From positions 350,417 through 414,416 of the forward strand of contig DEFD01000028.1 in assembly GCA_002350615.1 (NCBI GenBank): 64,000 bases of DNA. Reading direction: 5' to 3'. Below are positions 18,126 through 25,741 of this stretch, piece by piece. Under the pieces are notes generated by a model that was given only the letters and a program-made list of their open reading frames with translations, did no database searches and was not told the DNA's origin. The DNA comes from Bacteroidales bacterium UBA2861 (GTDB taxonomy: Bacteria; Bacteroidota; Bacteroidia; Bacteroidales; UBA932). Both the position numbers and the translations under genes were made by a program. Numbering within the stretch: position 1 is the first letter of the stretch; the number at the start of each line of letters is the position of its first letter.

Positions 18126-18133
18126 CAAAGATA
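18126..18133 (-). promoter_or_regulatory. -7 box for barrel copy 1
   Basis: Reads TATCTTTG on the minus strand, five bases before the ATG, so the mRNA would be leaderless. It lies back to back with the plus-strand box at 18145. Confidence 0.55.
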
Positions 18134-18144
18134 AGGATTTTTAG

Positions 18145-18152
18145 TATCTTTA
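18145..18152 (+). promoter_or_regulatory. -7-like box for thioredoxin-like lipoprotein 1
   Basis: TATCTTTA, one mismatch to TAnnTTTG, 11 bp from the divergent box. The same arrangement recurs at 41561-41587. Confidence 0.45.
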
Positions 18153-18181
18153 CAGATTGTAAACATGGAGGAAGCCCGAAT

Positions 18182-19156
18182 ATGACGATATCTGGACGGA
18201 AATATGGTAAAGAGATCGGAAGCCTTGCGCTTTCCTGGCTCATTGTATGCCTGATTCTCGGCTCCTGCGTATCCCGCCGGCAGAGCGTAAAGGAAGCTGC
18301 GCCCCTGCAGTTCCCGACAGTCAAAGTGCCTTCCGTCTATTCGGATCCCTCCGAAGCAGCTGAGTACCTGAGCGAGCACTATTGGGATGCCTTTTTCGCC
18401 CTTGACGGCCGCACGGATTCCCTTAAGATCCAGGGTGTTCCCGAGAGCGAAGTAGAACAGGCCTTCGCCAATTATCTCGGCCTTCTTTCCCAGCTCCCTC
18501 TGCCCCAGGCCCAGAAAGGGATGAAGATCCTTTTCGGAAAGATGGAGGCCCGGCATCTTGCCGACACGGCCTCGCGCTGCTATATAGCTTTTTCGGATAT
18601 CGTGTCCCGCTACCTCTACGATCCTAACTCCCCTCTTCGGGATGAAGACCTCTATCTGCCTTTCGTGCAGGGACTTGCCGAATCTCCATGCACGCGCGAG
18701 AACTATCGCGTAGCTTATCGGCACGAGGCCGAGATGTGCTCCATGAATCCCCGCAGCAGCGTGGCGCCCGACTTCGTCATCACCCGCAGGGACGGCAGCC
18801 GCTTCCGCCTCCATCAGATTAAGGCTGGCTACACGCTGCTCTTCTTCAGCAATCCCGGCTGCCATGCATGCAAGGAGATAATAGACCAGGTGATGGCCAT
18901 TCCCGACATTGAAAGCCGTATGGCCCGCAAAGAGATAGCGGTTCTGAATGTCTATATTGACGAGGACCTCGCCGCATGGCGCGAATACGAGCACAACTAC
19001 CCCCGCAGCTGGTACTCCGGCTACGACGCCGCAGGAATCATCCGCGAGGACCTTCTCTATAACGTCCGCGCCATACCCTCCCTCTACCTTCTCGACTCGG
19101 ACAAGCGCGTAGTCCTCAAGGACGCCCCCACGGCAAAAGTAATCCAGCTCTTATGA
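18182..19156 (+). CDS. DUF5106-like / thioredoxin-like lipoprotein (copy 1)
   Basis: 324 residues. The n-region and hydrophobic stretch end in LILGSC, a lipobox, so the product is probably a periplasm-facing or surface lipoprotein. The N-terminal half is helical (YLSEHYWDAFFALDGRTDS; FSDIVSRYLYDPNSPLRDED) and resembles DUF5106. The C-terminal half is thioredoxin-like, with NPGCHACKE: C227 and C230 form the CxxC pair, and AIPSLYLLD supplies the cis-Pro loop. Such proteins reduce or isomerise disulfides. It starts divergently from the barrel gene and its stop overlaps the start of the regulator (ATGATG), so the two are probably coupled. A paralog lies at 41608. Confidence 0.85.
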   Translation: MTISGRKYGKEIGSLALSWLIVCLILGSCVSRRQSVKEAAPLQFPTVKVPSVYSDPSEAAEYLSEHYWDAFFALDGRTDSLKIQGVPESEVEQAFANYLGLLSQLPLPQAQKGMKILFGKMEARHLADTASRCYIAFSDIVSRYLYDPNSPLRDEDLYLPFVQGLAESPCTRENYRVAYRHEAEMCSMNPRSSVAPDFVITRRDGSRFRLHQIKAGYTLLFFSNPGCHACKEIIDQVMAIPDIESRMARKEIAVLNVYIDEDLAAWREYEHNYPRSWYSGYDAAGIIREDLLYNVRAIPSLYLLDSDKRVVLKDAPTAKVIQLL

Positions 19157-21942
19157 TGCCCCTGCTCAATCTGCTTGCCGGGATTTCCTTGTCCCTGGCG
19201 GGTGCAGGCTTTTCGCACCTGGGAGTTGGCGACGGCCTTTCGCAGGCCAGCATATTCTGCTCGGCGCAGGATGCCGACGGGAACATGTGGTTCGGAACCT
19301 ACGACGGGCTCAACCGCTACAACGGCTACGAAGTGAGGGTATACAAAAACAATCCCGACAATTCATCGAGCATCCCGGGCGACAAGATAAACCGGATATT
19401 CCAGGACAGCAGGGGAAGGCTCTGGATAATTACAAACTGCGGCGCGGCACTTTACGACAAGGAAAGCGACAGTTTCGGCACGGTTTACCGCGAGAACCAT
19501 CATCTGGTGAGCGACGTTGCGCAACTGCGCCAGGGGACCATGCTCGTGGGTGCAAGGACTGGAGTGCATTGGATTTCCGAAGCAGGGCAGCAGGACTTTT
19601 CCAGCGGCCTCTGCTGGCCGGAGATTACCGACGCGGTGTTTGCCGAGACTCCCGACGGCCTCTACATGGGCGACCGGGAGGGGGCACTGTATTTTATCCG
19701 CTCCGATGCCGGAATTCCCGGCGCAGCACCCTCGAAAGAAGAGTGGTTCCGGGCGCCCGCTGCCGTGAGCGACCTTTTGTATCTTGACGATACCCTGTGG
19801 GTTGCAACCGCGTCGGCAGGGCTATTCAAAATAGACCCTTTGGCAAGGACAACAGTGCATTACGAAGCCTCCGGGGCCGGCCTGTGTTCGAATACCATCC
19901 GCTGCCTCTGCCCCGATGCACGCAACAATATATGGATAGGGACCGACAGGAACATATCGGTCTACCACAGCGGCGACGGTAGCTTCGAAACCGTTAAACC
20001 GGACCGCGACCGGGTGCTGTCCCTTTCGAACGGCAGCATCAAATGCATAACGAGGGACAATTTCGGGGGCATGTGGATAGGGACCTACTTTGGCGGCGTA
20101 AACTACTATTATCCGAACCGGATACGTTTCCATGTCCTGGACACAGGCGACAACCCCGAGAACAACATCATGGGAGGAATGGCCATATCGCCCGACGGCA
20201 GCATCCTCATAGGCACCAACCGCAACGGCCTTTTCTGCTACGAACCGCAGTTGCAGCGCAACACAGTGCTCCAGACAGGAGAACTTGACATAAAGGATAT
20301 AGTGGTTTCGGCCGACAGCAGCGAGGCTTTCATTTGCAAGATCCTGACGGGTTTCGGAATCTACAATTATGCCGAGGGCAGTTTCCGGCTGCTGCAGGGC
20401 GGAGGAATTCCCCGAAACATCTATTCCCTTGCCGAGACGCCCGAAGGGAACCTGCTCCTGGGCTCACTCTCTGGCATATTCTACTACCGCAGGGACGACG
20501 GGCGCTGCTTCAATATGCATCACCCTTTCTGGAGGGATTATCACCCCGTTTCCCATATCATAAAGAAGCAGGTCCTGCGCGACAGCCTCTACTATTGGGT
20601 TGGCTCCGAAAATTCCCTCTATCGTTTCAGGCTTGAGTGCGATGCCGCCGGGGTGCCGTCGTTCGCCGACATGACCGAATTCCCCTCCATTACCATGGTA
20701 GAAGATATCCGCGTGCTGCCGGGAGATATAATATATATAGGTACCCGCAGGGGCCTTTTCTGCCGCGACGGTGCAAAAGGCGATGATTTCCGGAAAGTGG
20801 AAATGCTGTCGCCCATGCTCAGCGAGATTGTCCGCGGAATAGAGGAAGATGCCTCCGGCCGATTGTGGATAAGCACCGAAAACGGACTGTGCCTGTATAA
20901 TCCCGAGAACGGCAAGCTGAATATCTATACCGCAAAAGACGGTCTGCCGAGCAATACATTCTGCACCTATTCCCATGCTACCGATGCAAACGGGAGAATG
21001 TATTTCGGAGGCCTGGACGGGGTGGTGTCGTTCGACCCCGAGTCGGTGCTGCCGTCGGAATATTCTCCAACTCCCGTAATCGATGCCCTGAGCTCTTTCG
21101 GGACGCCGCTGCACCTGGTACCGGGCGAAGTGCTCAAACTCTCGCATTCGCAAAGGGATCTCGAACTGCACTTTTCGGTGCCGGACTATGTTTCCTGGAG
21201 GGAATCGGCTTTCCGCTACAAACTCGAAGGCTTCGACAACGACTGGGACATAGCCGACCTGTCCCGGAAGGCTTCCTGGTCCAATATCCCGCCAGGACGC
21301 TACCGCTTTGTGCTTGAGGCGGCAAACAGCGACGGCCTCTGGTGTTCCGAGCCTGCGGTACTAAAGATACGGGTACGTCCGCACTGGCTGCTGTCGCTCC
21401 CTGCCGTGCTGGCATGGAGCCTGATGCTATGCGCACTTATCTATTTTGTAATAAGGCATATAGTTCGGCGCAGCGAGCGGCGCCACCGCGCCGCAATGGA
21501 AGAACTTGCCCGTGCCAAGCAGGCCGAGATTGACGAACTGCGCATCCTTGCCATGCGGAACCAGAAAGAAGCCCTTGTGCAGCGTTTTTCGGCAGGGCGG
21601 CAGCTGTCCGAGGGCGATACCCGCCTTCTCATGGATGCCTACAGCGTTGTGCGCCAGCATATCCAGGACGAGAACTTCAGTGTAGAACAGTTGTCGGAGG
21701 CGCTGTTCATGAGCCGCTCCAGCCTGCACCGCAAGCTCAAGGCCTGCACGGGAGGTTCGGCCCTTGATTTTATTCGCAAGGTGCGCTTCGACCAGGCATG
21801 TGTGCTGTTGCGTGAAGGCGGCCTGACCATAGCCGAAATAGCCTATAAAGTGGGATTTTCGAGCCCTGCTTATTTTTCCGATGCCTTCAAACGTTTCACG
21901 GGAATCTCTCCTTCTACCTTTTCCGGGTTGCAACAAAATTGA
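19153..21942 (+). CDS. Membrane-spanning propeller sensor with AraC output and no histidine kinase
   Basis: 929 residues. A signal peptide is followed by two-component-regulator propeller repeats (DADGNMWFGTYDGLNRYNG, DSRGRLWIITNCG, DARNNIWIGTDRN, DNFGGMWIGTYFGG, DASGRLWISTENGL), then a Y_Y_Y domain (FRYKLEGFDNDWDIADLSRK, PPGRYRFVLEAANSDG), one transmembrane helix at about 745-770, and a charged linker of about 60 residues. An AraC-type pair of helix-turn-helices occupies about 830-925 (FSVEQLSEALFMSRSSLHRK, LTIAEIAYKVGFSSPAYFSD). Classical hybrid two-component regulators of PULs have a kinase, ATPase and receiver between the helix and AraC; all are absent here. It probably senses glycan fragments in the periplasm and activates the downstream PUL. 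Confidence 0.9.
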   Translation: MMPLLNLLAGISLSLAGAGFSHLGVGDGLSQASIFCSAQDADGNMWFGTYDGLNRYNGYEVRVYKNNPDNSSSIPGDKINRIFQDSRGRLWIITNCGAALYDKESDSFGTVYRENHHLVSDVAQLRQGTMLVGARTGVHWISEAGQQDFSSGLCWPEITDAVFAETPDGLYMGDREGALYFIRSDAGIPGAAPSKEEWFRAPAAVSDLLYLDDTLWVATASAGLFKIDPLARTTVHYEASGAGLCSNTIRCLCPDARNNIWIGTDRNISVYHSGDGSFETVKPDRDRVLSLSNGSIKCITRDNFGGMWIGTYFGGVNYYYPNRIRFHVLDTGDNPENNIMGGMAISPDGSILIGTNRNGLFCYEPQLQRNTVLQTGELDIKDIVVSADSSEAFICKILTGFGIYNYAEGSFRLLQGGGIPRNIYSLAETPEGNLLLGSLSGIFYYRRDDGRCFNMHHPFWRDYHPVSHIIKKQVLRDSLYYWVGSENSLYRFRLECDAAGVPSFADMTEFPSITMVEDIRVLPGDIIYIGTRRGLFCRDGAKGDDFRKVEMLSPMLSEIVRGIEEDASGRLWISTENGLCLYNPENGKLNIYTAKDGLPSNTFCTYSHATDANGRMYFGGLDGVVSFDPESVLPSEYSPTPVIDALSSFGTPLHLVPGEVLKLSHSQRDLELHFSVPDYVSWRESAFRYKLEGFDNDWDIADLSRKASWSNIPPGRYRFVLEAANSDGLWCSEPAVLKIRVRPHWLLSLPAVLAWSLMLCALIYFVIRHIVRRSERRHRAAMEELARAKQAEIDELRILAMRNQKEALVQRFSAGRQLSEGDTRLLMDAYSVVRQHIQDENFSVEQLSEALFMSRSSLHRKLKACTGGSALDFIRKVRFDQACVLLREGGLTIAEIAYKVGFSSPAYFSDAFKRFTGISPSTFSGLQQN

Positions 21943-22037
21943 AAGATTTTTCTTTATAACGGGTAGTTTTGCAACAAAAACTAAAACCGTGCAATTCCCT
22001 TTATTTTAGATTTGCAGTGCCTCATAAGGCATTTGCA
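21928..22037 (+). promoter_or_regulatory. PUL promoter region with phased TTGCA repeats
   Basis: Two perfect -7 boxes are seen: TAGTTTTG at 21964-21971 and TAGATTTG at 22007-22014. TTGCA recurs at 21928, 21969, 22012 and 22033, i.e. spacings 41, 43 and 21 bp, close to whole helical turns; the first two are part of an 11-bp direct repeat TTGCAACAAAA. The middle two are joined to the -7 boxes, so part of the pattern may be promoter rather than operator. A short hairpin TGCCT-cata-AGGCA lies at 22018-22031. Confidence 0.45.
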
Positions 22038-22048
22038 CTAAACTGATA

Positions 22049-22234
22049 ATGGAAACAGATATGACAATCACCAAAAAGAAATCGCTGCCGGGGTACGAGG
22101 TGCCCCTGGCTCTGACTGTCTTTGTCTCCCCCCAGGAGATACTCTGCCTTTCGGACGAGCTTGAAGCCGGTACCGAAGCTATCAACGACCGGAATTCCGG
22201 AACCGTGTCCGATTACAATCACTGGACCTATTAA
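22049..22234 (+). CDS. 61-residue PUL leader peptide of unknown function
   Basis: Starts METDMTITKKKSLPGYEV and ends NHWTY. It has no signal peptide or transmembrane helix. It lies between the PUL promoter and the first lipoprotein, 13 bp upstream of the latter's ATG. Short proteins with a VSPQEILCLS-like core and an aromatic C-terminus are, as I recall, common ahead of fimbrillin-like genes in Bacteroides and Prevotella, and their role is not known. Good placement and a clean frame support it as real. Confidence 0.6.
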   Translation: METDMTITKKKSLPGYEVPLALTVFVSPQEILCLSDELEAGTEAINDRNSGTVSDYNHWTY

Positions 22235-22247
22235 AACTGTTTGCGCC

Positions 22248-23981
22248 ATGAAAAAGATTATCATTGCTATATGCGCCGTTGCTGCGCTTGGCCTTGTTTC
22301 CTGCAGCAAGGAGATTGGAGTTTCCGAAAACAAGAAAGACGCACCAGTGGTGAACCAGGACCCTGCCGCACTCAGGCTGTTCGCCAATACCGGCGCTACG
22401 GTAGACCCTGAAGCTGAAAAGGAAGATGCCGACAGCAAGAGTAAGATTACGGCAAGCAACGGTGAAGCCGCAAATAATGTAGTAAAGTGGGAATCCGGCG
22501 ACAAGATCGCTGTGTTCGCCGCCGACGGAACGGCCGTTCCCTTTACTACTTCGAGCACCACTTCTTCCGGCACCTTCGTTGAGGATGTGACCGGCTCTTT
22601 CCAGAGCGAAACCGACGGGGTTTACGCTTTCTACCCCTACGATGCCGTTGAAAGCATTGCCGACGGAGTAATTACCGCCACCGTCCCTGTAGAGCAGGGC
22701 TACACCAAACAATCATTTGCAAAAGGGGCAAACCTTTCGATTGCAAAAATGAGTGAGGGCTCGCTGAACTTCAAGAATGTTTGCGGATATATCAGGTTTG
22801 TGAATCCGAACAACAGCTATATTACCAAAATCGTAATAAAGAGCAACGGCGGTGAATCCCTTGCCGGAAAAGTGAATATCAGCTACAATAACGGGAATCC
22901 TGTCTGTACTGTTACGGAAGGCGTAGATTCTATAGTAGTTGCCGGAACTGCCGCTTTTGCCAAGGCAACAGCGTTTTATGTGACCCTCCTCCCCGGCACG
23001 TACGACCAAGGCCTGACCATAAAGGTTATTCACGGTTCCATTACAGTTGGTACCGCAGTATGCCGTGTAGGTAATGTGGTGAAAAACACCCATACCCTCG
23101 AAATCTTACGTAATACAGTCCTTCGCGTAAGGAATGGTGATTGGGACAAGCATCTTAACAAGGCTATAGATCCTATAGTTGTTCTTAACGGTGAGGAAGG
23201 AAAGTCAGATATGAATGCAAACACTGCAGGTGCAAAGTGGTCTGATTATATAGACCGTTTTGGTTCGGAACGTACTTATTATACGCCTGTTGCAACGCCA
23301 GACGCCCTAAAGAATGGGAACAACTCTGCGCATGTTATACGTTGTGGGGCGAAATACGACGATGCTGCCATTTACCCTAAACAGACAAGTACATCTAACG
23401 TTGATAACTGCCGGATGATGCCATACTTCAATAAAGTGACTTCATCGGTGACAGTAGATGGGACAACTACGGCTCCGGAGTTCAATAAGTGTTTTACCTA
23501 TTTCAATGCAGTCCGGTTCAAGATGTGGGTCGGGGACGATATTATATATCCCCGTGTTCAGTGGGGATTATCGGATATTACGGCAACCAGTTCATCCGCA
23601 TTGTATGTAGAGGGGGATACGAATTTTAACAGGCCTATTTGTACTCCATCCTATGTAAACGGGACAAAGCTTGCAGTAAAACTCATCAGGTTTGGGACTA
23701 CAAAGGATGACGATGAAAGTATTACAAATTTAAACGGAGATTTTAACGTTATCGACGATGCCTGGCTCAACGCTTATGCCGGGGCAATAAAAAAGAACGC
23801 ATGGAACGAATTTACTTATAGTATAACTGATCTAAGAGGAAGCGGAAATATCGGAACAGGGCTTTCTTATGTAAGGATTCATCCTTATGTTCCTTGTGAC
23901 AAAGCAAATTCGATTGCTTATCGGCCCGAATCATATTCAGTGTGTTATTTGGACGATTTGCAGGTTCTTTACGTAAAGTAA
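22248..23981 (+). CDS. Fimbrillin-like surface lipoprotein 1
   Basis: 577 residues. The signal peptide ends in LGLVSC, a lipobox; the following KE and acidic residues could favour surface export. The N-terminal half (about 30-290) is a fimbrillin-like fold: NNVVKWESGDKIAVFAADGT, DGVYAFYPYD, GSLNFKNVCGYIRF. The C-terminal half (about 300-577), rich in aromatics and without a catalytic motif, is shared with the next gene. In this position such proteins usually bind glycan at the cell surface. From about 23100 onward the DNA becomes clearly AT-richer than its paralog, although the protein stays homologous. I chose ATG 22248 because it begins the signal peptide. Confidence 0.82.
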   Translation: MKKIIIAICAVAALGLVSCSKEIGVSENKKDAPVVNQDPAALRLFANTGATVDPEAEKEDADSKSKITASNGEAANNVVKWESGDKIAVFAADGTAVPFTTSSTTSSGTFVEDVTGSFQSETDGVYAFYPYDAVESIADGVITATVPVEQGYTKQSFAKGANLSIAKMSEGSLNFKNVCGYIRFVNPNNSYITKIVIKSNGGESLAGKVNISYNNGNPVCTVTEGVDSIVVAGTAAFAKATAFYVTLLPGTYDQGLTIKVIHGSITVGTAVCRVGNVVKNTHTLEILRNTVLRVRNGDWDKHLNKAIDPIVVLNGEEGKSDMNANTAGAKWSDYIDRFGSERTYYTPVATPDALKNGNNSAHVIRCGAKYDDAAIYPKQTSTSNVDNCRMMPYFNKVTSSVTVDGTTTAPEFNKCFTYFNAVRFKMWVGDDIIYPRVQWGLSDITATSSSALYVEGDTNFNRPICTPSYVNGTKLAVKLIRFGTTKDDDESITNLNGDFNVIDDAWLNAYAGAIKKNAWNEFTYSITDLRGSGNIGTGLSYVRIHPYVPCDKANSIAYRPESYSVCYLDDLQVLYVK

Positions 23982-23990
23982 TACATTGCG

Positions 23991-25733
23991 ATGAAAGCTA
24001 AATCTACAGCATTTTGTATTATTGCTTTTGTTGGCCTGCTTTCCTGCAGCAGGGAGAGCCTGCCGCAAAAGGATGCAGGGGAGGCGGCAGTAGTGGTGAA
24101 CCACGACCCGGCGGCGCTCCGCATCGCCTGCGCAACGGGGGATTTGGACGATGACCAAGAAGCCGCCGACGCCCAGCCCCTGGGCAAAAGCCAGCTCACG
24201 GGCAGCGGAGGCAGCGCCACCGACAACGTGATTAAATGGCAGTCCGGCGACAAGATAGCCCTCTTCCGGGCCGACGGCACTGCTGTCCCTTTCACCACCG
24301 AAGACAACTCCGCCACGGCGGCTTTTGTCGAAGATGAGACCGGTGCCTTCCAGGGCGATACCGAAGGCGCCATCGCCTTCTACCCGTTCGAAGCCGTCCG
24401 GGGTGTTTCCGACGAAGTTGTCAGCGCGACTGTGCCGGTGGAGCAGGAATACACCAAGCAGTCTTTTGCCCGGGGAGCGAACCTGGCGATTGCCAAAATG
24501 ACCGGCGGAATGCTCAACTTCCGCAATGTGTGCGGCTATATCCGTTTTGTGAACCCCAACAACGACAAAATCATAAAGATAGTGCTCCGCAGCAACGGCG
24601 GCGAGCCCCTTGCAGGCAAGGTGAAAGTGAGCTGCAACGACGGGATGCCTGCCGTGAGCGTTGAGGAGGGAGTCGATTCCATTGTGGTTTCGAGTACCGA
24701 TGCTTTTGCAAAGGCAACTTCGTTCTATGTTACCGTGCTGCCCGGCAGTTTCGCAAGTGGCATAACCGTCACAGTGCTCCACGGAGCCGTTGTGGTGGGC
24801 GGCCGCGACTACCGCATAGGCCGCATCGTGACCAACCGCGACAAAATGGACATAGTCCGCAATACCGTGTTCCGCATCCGCAACGGCAACTGGGACACCC
24901 ATGCCAACAACGGACTCGACCCCATGATGCTGGTCGACGGTGAAAACGGCCGCGGGAATATGAGCACACCCTCTTCGAAATGGTCGGAATTCATCAACAG
25001 CTTCGGCTCGGAAAAAGGCAATTACACCATAATTGCAACACCCGACTCCGTGAAAGGTGCAGCAAAAGGAAACACTTCGGAACATGTGATTATGTGCAGC
25101 GGCGGAGCAGTGCCTTCGAGCACCGGAGTCGCCAACTACCGCCTCATGCCCAACTTCCTCACCACCGCGGGTTCGGCCGCAGGTCAGGTCGACGGTACCG
25201 ATGTCTCGACCAAGTATTCCGACTGCCTGCAGTACTACAATGCCATACGCTTCAAGATGTATATAGGCGACAAAATCATGTATCCGCGCATGCAGTGGGG
25301 CATGAACAACATCACCGCCACTTCGGCATCGATGTTCTACAAGGAAGGCGACACCAACATGAACCGCCCTCTCTGCACGCCTTCGTACATCAACGGCAAG
25401 CGCATGGAAATGAAACTCCTGCGCTGGGGCACGGGCACCGAGTCGGAATCGATGTCCATCCTTAACGGCGACTGGAACGTGGTCGACGATGCCTGGCTTG
25501 CCGAGTATGCATCCGCGATAAAGCTGCATGCCTGGAACGAGTTCGTGTATTCCATGAGCGATGTTCGCGGCGGAGGCATGATAGGTAAAGGTAACAACTA
25601 CGTGCGCGCGCATCCGTACACGCCCTGCGACAAGGAAAACAGCAAGGCCTATCACGCAAGCGAGTATCCTGTTGTGTATCTGGACGATATGGAACTCTGC
25701 TACGTGAAGTACGAGAAATTCTCCAAAGACTGA
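23991..25733 (+). CDS. Fimbrillin-like surface lipoprotein 2
   Basis: 580 residues and a tandem paralog of the preceding gene, 9 bp downstream; most blocks align with it (IKWQSGDKIALFRADGTAVP, LNFRNVCGYIRFVNPNN, NGNWDTHANNGLDPMMLVDG). The signal peptide ends in GLLSC. The codons are GC-rich throughout, unlike the second half of copy 1. The two products probably bind related glycan structures, or one presents the other. No enzymatic motif is seen. Confidence 0.82.
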   Translation: MKAKSTAFCIIAFVGLLSCSRESLPQKDAGEAAVVVNHDPAALRIACATGDLDDDQEAADAQPLGKSQLTGSGGSATDNVIKWQSGDKIALFRADGTAVPFTTEDNSATAAFVEDETGAFQGDTEGAIAFYPFEAVRGVSDEVVSATVPVEQEYTKQSFARGANLAIAKMTGGMLNFRNVCGYIRFVNPNNDKIIKIVLRSNGGEPLAGKVKVSCNDGMPAVSVEEGVDSIVVSSTDAFAKATSFYVTVLPGSFASGITVTVLHGAVVVGGRDYRIGRIVTNRDKMDIVRNTVFRIRNGNWDTHANNGLDPMMLVDGENGRGNMSTPSSKWSEFINSFGSEKGNYTIIATPDSVKGAAKGNTSEHVIMCSGGAVPSSTGVANYRLMPNFLTTAGSAAGQVDGTDVSTKYSDCLQYYNAIRFKMYIGDKIMYPRMQWGMNNITATSASMFYKEGDTNMNRPLCTPSYINGKRMEMKLLRWGTGTESESMSILNGDWNVVDDAWLAEYASAIKLHAWNEFVYSMSDVRGGGMIGKGNNYVRAHPYTPCDKENSKAYHASEYPVVYLDDMELCYVKYEKFSKD

Positions 25734-25741
25734 ACCGCCGC

